The notes under the pieces are model-generated. The model worked only from the letters and a program-made list of their open reading frames with translations. It did not search any database and was not told the DNA's origin. Shown here piece by piece: positions 30,672-40,432 of a stretch of DNA of 64,000 bases; position 1 is the first letter of the stretch, and each line of letters begins with the position of its first letter. Made by a program: the position numbers and the translations under genes. This DNA comes from Actinobacillus succinogenes 130Z. Its GTDB lineage: Bacteria > Pseudomonadota > Gammaproteobacteria > Enterobacterales > Pasteurellaceae. The stretch is from contig NC_009655.1 of the NCBI RefSeq assembly GCF_000017245.1, positions 2,108,001 through 2,172,000 of the forward strand. Direction: 5' to 3'.

Positions 30672-32192
30672 TTAATCGTTTTCCTGTTGATCTTTAGGAA
30701 TCGGTTTTAAGAATACAAAGAAAGAAATCAACGCAACAATAGTGGCTGCGATACCGACCCAAACGGATACGTCATAAGACAAACCGAAACCGATTTGAGC
30801 ATTGGCAATATAGGTTGCACAAACCAAAGTCATAAAGATGGCCGGAATCGTCGTAATCCAATGGAATTTTTGATGACGGAACAAGTAAGCGGATGCGGTC
30901 CATAACATCACCATCGCCGTCGTTTGGTTAGCCCAGCCGAAATAACGCCATAACACTTGGAAGTCCACGGTGGATACCCAGAAACCGATAATAAATAACG
31001 GAATCGCAATGACCAAACGTTTTATTAACGAACGTTGCTCAAATTTGAAAAAATCCGCAATTAACAAACGTGCCGCACGAAACGCGGTATCGCCGGAGGT
31101 AATCGGCAATACCACCACACCTAATACCGCCAAGATACCGCCGAATACGCCAAGCATACCTATGGCCGAATCATAGACCACTTTAGACGGTGTACCTTTT
31201 AAAGCCTCAAGCAATGAAGCCTGATCATCGTAGAAACTTAGACCCACCATACACCAAATTAACGCGATTATACCTTCACCGATCATTGCGCCATAGAAAA
31301 TGAAACGACCTTCTTTTTCGTTTTGCGTACAACGTGCCATTAACGGAGATTGGGTCGCATGGAAACCTGAAACCGCACCGCAGGCAATGGTGACGAATAA
31401 TAACGGCCAAAGCGGCGTCCCCTCTTTCGGATGTAAGTTGGCAAGGAAATCCGCCAAAGTAACCTCATGGCCCAGTTCCGCCGTAATGGTACGGAAGAAC
31501 GGAATACCTTCGAATAATAAACCGAATAACATACCCAATGTCATAAACATCAATAAAGCGCCGAAAATCGGGTAAACCCGACCGATAATTTTATCGATCG
31601 GCACCAATGTGGCAATGATGTAATAAACGAAGATAATTCCCGTCCACATCATCAGAGTATTGGTATTGCTTACGCCGCTCGCATCACTTACCGCCGCCGC
31701 ACCGACACCGCCGGAATTCATGATATCACCGGTGATATTGGTTAACAGCGAGGCCGGGCTCGCCACGAATACCACTCCAACCAACAAAAGCAGTAAAATC
31801 GCAATGAAATTCATAAAATGTTTTGCCGGGCGCCCGAGATATTTCCCCGCCAAGAAAGGAATATTGGCACCGCCGTTGCGAATACTCAGCATACCGCTGA
31901 AATAATCGTGTACCGCACCGCCAAATACGCAACCGAAGACAATCCAAAGCATAGCGGAAGGCCCGTATAACGCACCCAAAATCGGACCGAAAATCGGCCC
32001 CGTACCAGCAATATTCAATAACTGAATCAGCCAGATTTTATTTTTTGACATCGGCACATAGTCCACACCGTCGCCCATAGAATAGGCGGGTGTTTTACGT
32101 GCCGGATTAATCACAAAAATTTTTTCGACAACTTTACTGTAAAGGAAATAACCCAGAAGTAAAATCGTCACGCAGATAAAAAACCACAACAT
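30672..32192 (-). CDS. CstA-family (short form) peptide/pyruvate-type transporter
   Basis: A polytopic membrane protein of 506 residues and about 14-16 hydrophobic segments, from the carbon-starvation protein family. Characterised members CstA and BtsT of E. coli import peptides or pyruvate. Recognisable segments: INPARKTPAYSMGDGVDYVPMSKN, IAGTGPIFGPILGALYGP, GCVFGGAVHDYFSGMLSIRNGG, CGAVSGFHATQSPLMARC and ITSGDTAFRAARLLIADFF. It is about 200 residues shorter than E. coli CstA, a known short subgroup. The substrate is not assignable. It has its own terminator and no operon partner. Confidence 0.88.
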   Translation of the reverse strand: MLWFFICVTILLLGYFLYSKVVEKIFVINPARKTPAYSMGDGVDYVPMSKNKIWLIQLLNIAGTGPIFGPILGALYGPSAMLWIVFGCVFGGAVHDYFSGMLSIRNGGANIPFLAGKYLGRPAKHFMNFIAILLLLLVGVVFVASPASLLTNITGDIMNSGGVGAAAVSDASGVSNTNTLMMWTGIIFVYYIIATLVPIDKIIGRVYPIFGALLMFMTLGMLFGLLFEGIPFFRTITAELGHEVTLADFLANLHPKEGTPLWPLLFVTIACGAVSGFHATQSPLMARCTQNEKEGRFIFYGAMIGEGIIALIWCMVGLSFYDDQASLLEALKGTPSKVVYDSAIGMLGVFGGILAVLGVVVLPITSGDTAFRAARLLIADFFKFEQRSLIKRLVIAIPLFIIGFWVSTVDFQVLWRYFGWANQTTAMVMLWTASAYLFRHQKFHWITTIPAIFMTLVCATYIANAQIGFGLSYDVSVWVGIAATIVALISFFVFLKPIPKDQQEND

Positions 32193-32317
32193 ACGAATAT
32201 CCTTAGATAGTAGAGAGAAATAAAAACCACGCGTATTGTATGAAGAGGTTAAAAAGAAGTAAATGAGATTTTAATGATCTTTAAACAGAAAAAACAAAAA
32301 ATGTGATCCAGTTCCAT

Positions 32318-32488
32318 TTATTCGGATGGTTTCGCCGGGGTTTTGACAATATTTCCCTGCTCATCGGTTTTAACGATCGGCGTACAACTGCGGCAGGCTC
32401 CCGAATCCAAACCGGATTCGCGGCAAAATCGATTATATTTATCCAGTAAAGACTTAAACCAGTTTTTTGACTGTTTTTGTTCGCTCAT
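32318..32488 (-). CDS. 56-residue Cys-containing small protein
   Basis: A short gene starting MSEQKQSKNWFKSLLDKY and ending TPAKPSE. It contains a cluster CRESGLDSGACRSC with three cysteines. The sequence resembles the small uncharacterised family I recall as DUF5363; that assignment is from memory and unchecked. It lies between tmcA and the CstA-family gene on the same strand, 42 bases after tmcA, so co-transcription with tmcA is likely. The function is unknown; the cysteines could bind metal. Confidence 0.65.
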   Translation of the reverse strand: MSEQKQSKNWFKSLLDKYNRFCRESGLDSGACRSCTPIVKTDEQGNIVKTPAKPSE

Positions 32489-32530
32489 CTTCGCCTCCCG
32501 TGCCGACTGCTGATTTATATTATGAATGAA

Positions 32531-34384
32531 TCAATCGGAATTCAACATTTTTTTCACTTCACTGCGGCATTGGGTAAGCCAGTTTTTCTTACCGCCCCAG
32601 CCGGTGGTATCCGCTTTCCCCGTCCGGCAGAAATCATTCAAAACCGGATAATCCCGCCAATCGAGCGATGTCATTTTACGCCGGATTGCCGGAACCGTCG
32701 CCGCTAAAGTGCGGTGATTTTCCGCAAAATTTTTCAGCGAAACTTCATCCTGAAGGGTATATCGCCAGCAGTACGGAAAATCAAAAAGCTTACGCAACGG
32801 GTGAAAACCGAGCGGAAAATTACGCTTAAAATCCGACTCCGCACGCCGAACCAATTCTATGCCGACGGCAGATATTCCTTGCAGCATAATCGCTGAATAA
32901 CAACCGCTGCTCGCCTCCCGGCTTTCCCCGATATACACTAAAATAAAACCGCACTTTTGCCAGAAATACGCCAATTCCGGCGTGTAGCCAAAACTGACGG
33001 AAACAAAATCCGCATTCGCATGTTGTAATAAGCCCGCAACTAACTGCCGCCCCAATCCGTGCCGTTGCCAATCAGGTTGTACCGCAATACGGGAAATCCT
33101 CAACGATTTCAGCGTAAGAAATTCGGGAACATTCTGATGATGGGCCAATTTCTGCACCGCTAAATTTCCTTTAGGCCGACGTAATCCGGCGCAAACATCC
33201 CGAATTAAGGTTTCATCCCGCAAGCCTTCTTCCACCAGCCACACGCCGCCCAACAAAGCGGAATCCGTTTCCGCCAGCCAGAATTGCTGTTTCGGCGCAT
33301 CAAACAAGCGACGCAAATCAGACGGCGAAGTGCGGTAATGCGCCAAAGTCAGCAAACCGTAAAAATCCCGGATTCGGTCAACAATTTCCGGCTGAAAAAC
33401 TTGTCGGATTTTCACCGCACTTTGCATCGAAAAATCCGGCTGAACAAGGTTATCTTCACATTCCAGCAATAGCAATTCGTCGATAAAAGGTTCCAGCTTG
33501 TCATCTTCCCGCCAACGCATAGGACGGGTTAACTGAAAATGCTGAAAAGTGCGGTGAAGATTTGTCAGGAATTTCAGTAAAAACCCCCGTCCCGTGCCTT
33601 CGTAACTGTGAATGGTGGTGGTAATAACGATATGTTTAAACGTTGAAACCAGTTGAAATAACGACGATAAAGGTATCATCGCCGCTTCATCGATGACCAA
33701 CCAATCTTCGGCGAACCGGTTAAAATTCGCGTTGATTTGTCGAATGAGATCATCCGGTGCGATAAAATCCAACCTTTCGTCCGCAAAATCCTGCAAAATT
33801 TTGACCGCACTTCTATTCGGCGCCGTCACGTAACATTTATGCCCGATTCGATTGAGCAACATTCCTGCCAAGGCGGATTTCCCGCGTCCGCGTTTAGCGG
33901 TAATGATATACAAATCGGATTTTTGCCGCAAAATTCGGTTAATGATTTTTTCTTGTTGAACCGTTACCTGTCCGGGAATATCGCATAAATCCCGTTCTAC
34001 GTGGTGATCGGTGCAGGACGTCTGTAATTCATTCCGGTTATATTGTGCAAGTAAATGATAAAAATGACGATAAAAGTTCGGGGTCTCAATCCCTTGTTCC
34101 GCACCGGACCAACGCCGACTGTCCAAATCAATCCGCTGAGTTTTGTCTAACCATAAAACCAGCTCTCCGCCGGCTTTTAATGTGCCGACGGCAATGGCTA
34201 AAGCGTCCAAATTCAATGCGGCTCTGCCGTCATACAAAATCCAATCAAACTCCTGTCCCAGCAAATTTTTGGCTTTACTGAAATTTTCAGTCGATAAAAC
34301 GACCGCACTTTCCTTTAAATCGGAGGGAAAGTGCGGCGGAGTTTGGTCGAATTTTAAGGTTAGACGGCGTGACAACATCATCAT
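32531..34384 (-). CDS. tmcA: tRNA(Met) cytidine acetyltransferase
   Basis: Makes N4-acetylcytidine at the wobble position of elongator tRNA-Met, using acetyl-CoA and ATP. It has 617 residues: an N-terminal domain, an RNA helicase-like module with Walker [10 protein letters not shown] (163-171) and Walker B VIDEAA (230-235), a GNAT acetyltransferase domain ([22 protein letters not shown]) and a C-terminal tRNA-binding region. It starts with three consecutive ATG codons, the first overlapping the ybeY stop. It carries seven exact USS cores, the densest cluster in the window. Confidence 0.95.
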   Translation of the reverse strand: MMMLSRRLTLKFDQTPPHFPSDLKESAVVLSTENFSKAKNLLGQEFDWILYDGRAALNLDALAIAVGTLKAGGELVLWLDKTQRIDLDSRRWSGAEQGIETPNFYRHFYHLLAQYNRNELQTSCTDHHVERDLCDIPGQVTVQQEKIINRILRQKSDLYIITAKRGRGKSALAGMLLNRIGHKCYVTAPNRSAVKILQDFADERLDFIAPDDLIRQINANFNRFAEDWLVIDEAAMIPLSSLFQLVSTFKHIVITTTIHSYEGTGRGFLLKFLTNLHRTFQHFQLTRPMRWREDDKLEPFIDELLLLECEDNLVQPDFSMQSAVKIRQVFQPEIVDRIRDFYGLLTLAHYRTSPSDLRRLFDAPKQQFWLAETDSALLGGVWLVEEGLRDETLIRDVCAGLRRPKGNLAVQKLAHHQNVPEFLTLKSLRISRIAVQPDWQRHGLGRQLVAGLLQHANADFVSVSFGYTPELAYFWQKCGFILVYIGESREASSGCYSAIMLQGISAVGIELVRRAESDFKRNFPLGFHPLRKLFDFPYCWRYTLQDEVSLKNFAENHRTLAATVPAIRRKMTSLDWRDYPVLNDFCRTGKADTTGWGGKKNWLTQCRSEVKKMLNSD

Positions 34385-34851
34385 ATTTCATCGTAAGAAT
34401 ACGGGTCTTCAAAGCCTAGTTCCGTCATAATCTGCGTTTCCAGACTTTCCATTTCAACGGCTTCATCGTCTTCAATGTGATCATAACCGAGCAAATGCAA
34501 ACAGCCATGCACCACCATGTGCGCCCAGTGCGCCGGTAACGGCTTGCCCTGTTGTTCCGCTTCCCGTTCCACAACCTGACGGCAAATGACCAAATCGCCG
34601 AGCAGCGGCAATTCCACTTCCTCGGGACATTCAAACGGAAACGACAACACATTGGTCGGACGATCTTTGCCGCGATAAGTCAGATTCAAATCGTGACTTT
34701 CCGCTTCGTCCACAATACGAATGGTGATTTCCGGTTCAAGCGCTTCCGCCCGCACGGCCGCCGTCGCCCATTGAGTAAATTGTTCGGGAGTCGGTAAATT
34801 AGTTTGGTCTTCACTAACAATTTGTAAATCAATAATCACGCCCTTCATCAT
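34381..34851 (-). CDS. ybeY: endoribonuclease YbeY
   Basis: A single-strand-specific RNase in rRNA maturation and 70S quality control. It has 156 residues with the zinc-site motif [11 protein letters not shown] (His115, His119, His125), and the conserved Arg in [16 protein letters not shown]. It overlaps tmcA by four bases (ATGA). In E. coli phoH (ybeZ) precedes ybeY directly; here a broken small gene lies between. Confidence 0.96.
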   Translation of the reverse strand: MMKGVIIDLQIVSEDQTNLPTPEQFTQWATAAVRAEALEPEITIRIVDEAESHDLNLTYRGKDRPTNVLSFPFECPEEVELPLLGDLVICRQVVEREAEQQGKPLPAHWAHMVVHGCLHLLGYDHIEDDEAVEMESLETQIMTELGFEDPYSYDEI

Positions 34852-34871
34852 GATTCTCTCAACAACATCAA

Positions 34872-35159
34872 CTAAATAATCAAAAGAAAAGGAAAAGTAA
34901 CGATATCAAATCTTTCGGTATAAACTTTCACCCCGGAATTCGGTTCAAGATTTGGATCTAAAATACCTTTCTCATCTTCTCGTTTAGAAAAATCAAATGT
35001 AACTAAAGAACTTTACTGATCAACAATTAAAACCTCTACGGCTGCCGCATTAGAAAATTGCCACATTTCACTGCCAGAACAATATATCTTCGCTTTATAG
35101 TCAGATTTTACTGACTTCAAATCCCAATTTATTTTTTTAGGTTTATTAAAATATATCAT
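34872..35159 (-). pseudogene. small unknown gene interrupted by one stop codon
   Basis: The frame begins with ATG at 35159, overlapping the last 14 bases of phoH, and reads MIYFNKPKKINWDLKS... for 48 residues to TAA at 35013-35015. It then continues in the same frame for 46 more residues (SSLVTFDFSKRED...) to TAG at 34872. The second half still looks coding, with charged and hydrophobic patches and no further stops. A single nonsense change in a gene of about 95 codons is the simplest reading. I do not recognise the family. The AT-rich base use differs from phoH and ybeY, which suggests a later insertion between those normally adjacent genes. The first half might still be made as a 48-residue peptide. 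Confidence 0.45.
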
Positions 35160-36228
35160 TTTCTTTATCCTTTTCTAATTTTCGCTGCTCGACAAGCTTC
35201 CGCTTACGTACTTCGTCTTCCGCTTCCCATTTTTCATAGGCTTGCACCACTTTGGCAACCACCGGATGGCGAACGATGTCTTGGCTGTCGAAATAATTAA
35301 AACTGAGTTCGGCGACGTCGGACAACACTTCGACGGCATGTTTCAAACCCGATTTCTGGCTGCGCGGTAAGTCCACTTGGGTTACGTCGCCGGTGATCAC
35401 CGCTTTGGAATTAAAACCGATACGGGTGAGAAACATTTTCATTTGTTCTACCGTGGTGTTTTGGCTTTCATCGAGAATAATAAAACTATCGTTTAACGTG
35501 CGCCCGCGCATATAGGCAAGAGGGGCAATTTCTATTACGTTACGTTCCATCAGTTTTTCCACCCGTTCGAAACCCAGCATTTCAAATAACGCATCATATA
35601 ACGGACGCAGATAAGGTTCGATTTTAGAACCCAAATCGCCCGGTAAGAAACCTAATTTTTCTCCTGCTTCCACCGCCGGGCGGGTTAACAGAATACGACG
35701 GATTTCCTGACGTTCTAAGGCTTCTACCGCTGCCGCCACGGCGAGAAAAGTCTTTCCCGTTCCCGCCGGTCCGATACCGAAACTGATGTCGTGCGTTAAA
35801 ATATTATGCAGATATTCGATCTGATTTTTACCGCGCGGCTTAATTAATCCGCGTTTGGTTTTAATGGTTGTGCTATACACTTTACTTTCCGACCGTTCAC
35901 CCGTTTCCACTTGTTTCAGCATGCGGCTTTCCTGAATCGCTATATGAACGTCTTCCAAATCCAATTCCTTGATCTTGCCCTTAATCGGCGCGGTTTCCAC
36001 ATACAAATCCCGAATTAATTTAACCGCGCTTTTAATCAATTTCTCATGGTGGGACTTCGGCTGTTCATCATGCGATTGAATACTGAAATGAAAATCCCGT
36101 CGGGAAATTTCAAGATTAAATTCTTTTTCAATCAACTTAAGATTATCGTCGAACGCACCGCAAAGTGATTGAAGCCGTGCATTATCGGTGGGTTCTAGAG
36201 TAAATTCTTGTTTATATTTGGTATGCAA
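35146..36228 (-). CDS. phoH: PhoH-family P-loop ATPase (YbeZ)
   Basis: A cytoplasmic NTPase that works with YbeY in RNA metabolism. It has 360 residues with Walker A GPAGTGKT (153-160), AEGE-type loop residues in RPAVEAGEKLGFLPGDL, Walker B FIILDESQN, and the RIGFNSKAVITGDVTQVDLPRSQKSGL sensor region. Its 3' end is overlapped by the broken small gene. Upstream lies a structured intergenic repeat rather than an obvious promoter. Confidence 0.95.
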   Translation of the reverse strand: MHTKYKQEFTLEPTDNARLQSLCGAFDDNLKLIEKEFNLEISRRDFHFSIQSHDEQPKSHHEKLIKSAVKLIRDLYVETAPIKGKIKELDLEDVHIAIQESRMLKQVETGERSESKVYSTTIKTKRGLIKPRGKNQIEYLHNILTHDISFGIGPAGTGKTFLAVAAAVEALERQEIRRILLTRPAVEAGEKLGFLPGDLGSKIEPYLRPLYDALFEMLGFERVEKLMERNVIEIAPLAYMRGRTLNDSFIILDESQNTTVEQMKMFLTRIGFNSKAVITGDVTQVDLPRSQKSGLKHAVEVLSDVAELSFNYFDSQDIVRHPVVAKVVQAYEKWEAEDEVRKRKLVEQRKLEKDKENDIF

Positions 36229-36257
36229 AATCTCTTCCTACTTAATTTTAAAATCGA

Positions 36258-36372
36258 GTTTCGCCCGATGGGCGACCTACTTTTCTTTGCTTATGCAAAG
36301 CAAAGTAGGCAAAAGAAAGCACACCCCGACTTCGATGCTTTTCTTCGCTCAGGCATCTCAGACGGGGCTCTA
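36258..36372. repeat. structured intergenic repeat-like element
   Basis: Between phoH and gshF lie two adjacent hairpins. One is CGCCC-GAT-GGGCG (36262-36274). The other is long: CCTACTTTTCTTTGC (36276-36290) with GCAAAGCAAAGTAGG (36295-36309), one mismatch. A GGCAAAAGAAAGCACACCCCG-type segment follows. The pattern 'CTACTTTTCTTTGC...GCAAAG..AAGTAGG CAAAAGAAA' recalls a repeat scattered between genes in many Gammaproteobacteria. Copy number in this genome cannot be judged from one copy. Confidence 0.5.
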
Positions 36373-36392
36373 ATTTTATCTAGCGTTCTTCG

Positions 36393-38672
36393 TCATGCAT
36401 TTAATAATTCCGGAAACAGCATCTTAATCACATTCTGCGTCAAACGTCTGGATTTTCCTTGATATGGGAAAATGTGCATCATCATCATCGGATTGAAATT
36501 AGCTTCGATAACTCCCCAAGACGATAAGCGGTTTTCCGCCGGCTTATTCAAATCCGGAATAATAAGATCCACACCGCAAACCGCCGCCCCCATGGCTTTG
36601 GTAATGTCTACGGCAAGCGCTTTATAGCTCGGATGCATTTCATCCGTCATGTCGATACTATCGCCGCCGGTGCTGATATTAGAGTTTGCCCGAAGTTGTA
36701 CAAGCAGCCCTTCGGCCGGCACGCTGTCGACGGTCAAACCTTGCTCTTTAAGCTGCAACCGTTCAATCTCGCCTAACGTGATTTTTTTCAGCGGAGTACG
36801 GCTGCCGTCGCCACGTAACGGATGATCGTTTTTCGCCGCAACCAGTTCCGCCACCGTGCGTACACCGTCACCCACGACATTCGCCGGCACGCGCAGCAAT
36901 ACCGCAAGGGTTTCATCGCCCAACACGAAAAACCGGTATTCCGTACCGCTCAAATAATCTTCCACCATCACTTCTTTATCTTCACGGAACGCGATTTCAA
37001 CGGCTTTGGCGAAATCGTCGCGATCATGCACGCCCTGTTGAAAAATGGTGATGCCTAAGCCGTAATTGGTGGATTTCGGTTTAATCACCACAGCGCGCCC
37101 TTCAAACAGGCTGTAACTTGCCACCGCTTGTTCAAGGGTAGTGAATTCCAGACTTTTCGGTACGTTGAATCCGGCTTTATCCAATACTTTTTTAGTCACC
37201 ACTTTATTTTCCATAATAAGCGGCGAAATGTAGCTGTCGCGGCTTGTCATGTTGCCGTTTTTCACGTATTCGAAATGCTCGCCGAATTGCAGACGCAGAA
37301 ACTGATCGTTTTCATCCAGAATTTCCATTTGTAACCCTTTTTGAATCGCATCAAACATTAAAGCCTGCGTAGACAATTCCATATTATCGAAAGCGGTCAG
37401 GGCGTAAAAACGTTCGAAAGCCTGCGCTTTATTACGCTGCGCCAATTCCGCCCCCAGTTTTTGATAGCCGCCGGCTTGTTCGATGGCGGCAACCAACCGG
37501 GCGCACAGCGTTCGTTCCGGATAAGCAAACTGGCTCAGTTTTTCCTGTGCGCTTTTCACCGCATTTTCATCTGTGCCGAGGTCTTTTAACATGGTAATTA
37601 AAGCATTCAAAATCCGTTCGCCTTCGTCGCGATAAACGGTTTCCTGACGCGGGTCTTCAAACGCGACTTCCAGCAAACGCGCTTTTCCTAATTCTACGCC
37701 GGCTTGATCCGCCGTTTCATCCAGCCAAATCATCAACAGGATAAAATAGTGGATAAATTGCGCATCATGTAAGCTCATGCCGTACGGTTCGAACGGATTT
37801 AAATCGAATAAACGGAATTCCAGATATTGGATCCCCGTATGCAAAAATTCGCGGGCTTTTTTCGCCCCGCGCAAACGTACATTGGAATAAAATTCTTTTT
37901 CCGCAATCAATTTGCCCGAATTCACCCAGTGCTCAAGGGTTTCCACATATTGGGGAATGCTGTCGAAAGACACCACGATTTCAGGCGCATTGACATACCC
38001 GTATTGACTGGAACGCAGGCTGCGCACATATTGATTCGGTTTCAGCGCTGTTCCCTCTCTGAAGTAATTGGCGTCCACCGTCGGAGTAGCGGATAACAAA
38101 TACAACAGAATCCATTGATAGCGCAGGAAATTTTTTGCCATTTTCAGATATAAACTGTTCTGAAATTCCACCGCACTTCGACAATCGCTCTGTGCCTTGA
38201 ATAAGGCCTCAATCAACGCGGGATCAAGCTGAAAATTATAATGAATTCCGCTTACCATTTGCTTGTAGGCACCGTAAGATTTCACTAAATGTTCGCGGTA
38301 TGCCACATCAACAGAATTATCCAGTTGGGCGACTTTAATGTCTTTTTCCGGCGGCAAACCCGCAGGCATGCTCAGGGGAAAGATGAATTCGTCTTCCGGC
38401 AAGGTTCGCCATACCACTTCATGGATAGTTTGCAGCCAACGAAACGTATCTTCCAGTTTCTTATTCGGCGGTGTAATCAATTCAAGCTGGCTTTCGGCAA
38501 AATCCGTTTGTATATACGGATGAAAAGAGCGGTTACCGAAAGCCTTCGGGTGGGCGGATGTCACCACCGAACCGTCGTGACGGACGCGCTGGCTCTCTTT
38601 TTCCAGCCCGAAAGACCCCTGTTGGAATAACAATTCAAGATGATTTTGTTTAATAATATGCCGTAAATTCAT
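36393..38672 (-). CDS. gshF: bifunctional glutamate-cysteine ligase/glutathione synthetase
   Basis: A single-chain enzyme (GshF/GshAB) making glutathione from Glu, Cys and Gly. It has 759 residues: a proteobacterial-type gamma-glutamylcysteine ligase domain (about 1-450, with LGLEKE-like FGLEKESQRV, THPKAFGNRSFHPYIQTDF-type and ITPPN motifs) and a C-terminal ATP-grasp glutathione synthetase domain (about 485-755, VVIKPKSTNYGLGITIF, GVDLIIPDLN, EANFNPMMMMHIFP). Fused GshF is well known in Pasteurellaceae and some Gram-positives. It is separated from the downstream transporter operon by a paired-USS terminator. Confidence 0.96.
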   Translation of the reverse strand: MNLRHIIKQNHLELLFQQGSFGLEKESQRVRHDGSVVTSAHPKAFGNRSFHPYIQTDFAESQLELITPPNKKLEDTFRWLQTIHEVVWRTLPEDEFIFPLSMPAGLPPEKDIKVAQLDNSVDVAYREHLVKSYGAYKQMVSGIHYNFQLDPALIEALFKAQSDCRSAVEFQNSLYLKMAKNFLRYQWILLYLLSATPTVDANYFREGTALKPNQYVRSLRSSQYGYVNAPEIVVSFDSIPQYVETLEHWVNSGKLIAEKEFYSNVRLRGAKKAREFLHTGIQYLEFRLFDLNPFEPYGMSLHDAQFIHYFILLMIWLDETADQAGVELGKARLLEVAFEDPRQETVYRDEGERILNALITMLKDLGTDENAVKSAQEKLSQFAYPERTLCARLVAAIEQAGGYQKLGAELAQRNKAQAFERFYALTAFDNMELSTQALMFDAIQKGLQMEILDENDQFLRLQFGEHFEYVKNGNMTSRDSYISPLIMENKVVTKKVLDKAGFNVPKSLEFTTLEQAVASYSLFEGRAVVIKPKSTNYGLGITIFQQGVHDRDDFAKAVEIAFREDKEVMVEDYLSGTEYRFFVLGDETLAVLLRVPANVVGDGVRTVAELVAAKNDHPLRGDGSRTPLKKITLGEIERLQLKEQGLTVDSVPAEGLLVQLRANSNISTGGDSIDMTDEMHPSYKALAVDITKAMGAAVCGVDLIIPDLNKPAENRLSSWGVIEANFNPMMMMHIFPYQGKSRRLTQNVIKMLFPELLNA

Positions 38673-38766
38673 AAATATCCTTCCATGTTAAACAGACTTA
38701 ACGCAAAATGCGATAACTGTACAAATGTCCGTACTTTATCACCGATTAGGCTATTTCGCTACAGTT

Positions 38767-38798
38767 AAAAAGTGCGGTTAAATTTAACCGCACTTTTT
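38767..38798 (-). terminator. perfect paired-USS terminator of the ABC operon
   Basis: A 32-base perfect palindrome (16 bases per arm, USS cores 38770-38778 and 38787-38795) follows the last gene of the amino-acid ABC operon. It isolates that operon from gshF. Confidence 0.9.
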
Positions 38799-38812
38799 AC
38801 TTTTAAGATCAA

Positions 38813-39679
38813 TTATTTATATTCGACCACAATATCGGAAGCTTTAATACTGTCGCCGTAAACCGGCGCTAATACTTTATCGTACGCCTGTTGCAGTACG
38901 CCTTCTTTACCCAGTTTTTCCATTTCGGCATTTAACCATTCCAATAAATCTTTGTCTTCTTTGCGCACCGCTCCGGCAATAAAGTCAAGGTCACCCAGTT
39001 CTTTCACACCGACGGTAAAGCCCGGATTTTCTTTCGCCCATGCGAACAATAAAGCGTTATCGTGGGCAAGCGCGTCGCCGCGACCGTCGCGCAGCGCTTC
39101 AAACGTTTCAGTGTTTTGTTCGAATTTCAACAATTTGATTTGCGGGAAATTTTTGCTGAAATAAGCATCTGCGGTAGTACCTTTATTCACTAACAGAGTT
39201 TTGCCTTCCAGCTGTTTCACGTCGGTTATCACCGCACCGTCTTTGGAAACCACGCCCAACGCTACTTTCATATAAGGTTCGGCGAAAGCTACCACTTCCT
39301 GTCGGGCCGGCGTCACCGTGAAATTTGCCAAAGTAATGTCTATTTTATTAGAGAGCAAATATTCCGCACGGTTCGCCGCTTCCACCAGTACGAATTCCAC
39401 TTTGTTTTCATCACCTAATAAATCTTTGGTTAAAGCTTTGGCGATCTCCACGTCAAATCCCTGATTTTTACCGTCTTTATCTACATAACCGAAAGGCGGT
39501 TTATCGCTGAATACGCCGATACGGATTTTATCCGCTTGTTTAATGCGTTCTACGGCGGAAGTTTTCGCCGCATCACCGTTTGCCGATTTACTATCGCTCT
39601 GATCATTACAGGCCGTCACGCCCGCAGCCAATAATAGCGAAGCGAAAAGTGCGGTCAGTTTTTTAAATGTTTTGTTCAT
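38813..39679 (-). CDS. amino-acid ABC transporter binding lipoprotein, cysteine-type
   Basis: A family 3 solute-binding protein tethered as a lipoprotein: the lipobox VTAC is at the end of the signal peptide (Cys24). It has 288 residues from the ATG at 39679, which is preceded by AGAGGAA; an upstream ATG at 39700 is less likely. The motifs [35 protein letters not shown] and [15 protein letters not shown] closely recall CjaA of Campylobacter, a cysteine-binding protein. Cysteine or cystine is therefore the favoured ligand (inference). It overlaps the ATPase gene by 17 bases and is last in a four-gene operon. Confidence 0.88.
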   Translation of the reverse strand: MNKTFKKLTALFASLLLAAGVTACNDQSDSKSANGDAAKTSAVERIKQADKIRIGVFSDKPPFGYVDKDGKNQGFDVEIAKALTKDLLGDENKVEFVLVEAANRAEYLLSNKIDITLANFTVTPARQEVVAFAEPYMKVALGVVSKDGAVITDVKQLEGKTLLVNKGTTADAYFSKNFPQIKLLKFEQNTETFEALRDGRGDALAHDNALLFAWAKENPGFTVGVKELGDLDFIAGAVRKEDKDLLEWLNAEMEKLGKEGVLQQAYDKVLAPVYGDSIKASDIVVEYK

Positions 39680-40427
39680 AATCCGTTCCTCTTGATTCAT
39701 AATTTAAAATGTTCAGAAATGCCTTAGCCCGATCCGTTCTCGGATTGGTGAAAAAGTATTTCGGGATTTCCTGTTCGATAATCTCGCCTTTATCCATAAA
39801 CACAACGCGATCCGCCACTTGACGGGCAAAACCCATTTCGTGGGTCACAATCAGCATGGTCATGCCCTCTTTCGCCAAACCCAAAATCACATCCAGCACT
39901 TCGCGTACCATTTCAGGATCCAGCGCTGCGGTGACTTCGTCGAACAGCATGATCTCCGGATTCATACACAACGAACGTACAATGGCGATACGTTGTTTTT
40001 GTCCGCCGGACAATTCGCGCGGATAAGCGTTTTTGCGATCATACAAACCCACCCGTTTCAGTAATTCGTCCGCCTGTTTTTCCACATCTTCCCGTTTACG
40101 TTTTTGTACTTTCATCGGACCGAGTAAAATGTTGTCGATTACCGACATATGGGAAAACAGTTCATAACTCTGAAACACCATGCCGATATGCTGACGCGCG
40201 TCCACCCAGGAAATATCTTTACCCAGTTTGCCGTAGTTCTGCAGTGTCAATTCGCCGCTTTGGATTTCCTCTAACCCGTTAATGCAACGTAATAAAGTGC
40301 TTTTGCCGCAACCGGAAGGTCCTAAAATCACCACGACTTCACCTTTTCTTACGGATAAATCAATGCCGTTAAGTGCGGTCACTGCGCCGTAATTTTTGAC
40401 TAATTTTTTAATTTCAAGCAATGCCAT
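39663..40427 (-). CDS. amino-acid ABC transporter ATP-binding protein
   Basis: The ATPase subunit of the polar amino-acid importer. It has 254 residues from the ATG at 40427 ([14 protein letters not shown]); an upstream extension to 40526 lies inside the permease gene and is rejected. Motifs: Walker [11 protein letters not shown]-loop, signature LSGGQKQR, Walker [15 protein letters not shown] and switch His in VTHEM. It is typical of GlnQ/ArtP-class ATPases. Confidence 0.96.
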   Translation of the reverse strand: MALLEIKKLVKNYGAVTALNGIDLSVRKGEVVVILGPSGCGKSTLLRCINGLEEIQSGELTLQNYGKLGKDISWVDARQHIGMVFQSYELFSHMSVIDNILLGPMKVQKRKREDVEKQADELLKRVGLYDRKNAYPRELSGGQKQRIAIVRSLCMNPEIMLFDEVTAALDPEMVREVLDVILGLAKEGMTMLIVTHEMGFARQVADRVVFMDKGEIIEQEIPKYFFTNPRTDRAKAFLNILNYESRGTDYEQNI

Positions 40428-40432
40428 AATCT

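Noticed and set aside
36188..36462. Two overlapping plus-strand frames of 61 and 84 codons between phoH and gshF
   Set aside because: They translate the structured intergenic repeat and the antisense ends of both genes. Better explained as non-coding.
38767..38798. Possible CRISPR repeat or attachment site
   Set aside because: The palindrome is a pair of uptake signals acting as a terminator. There is no spacer-repeat periodicity and no cas or integrase gene in the window.
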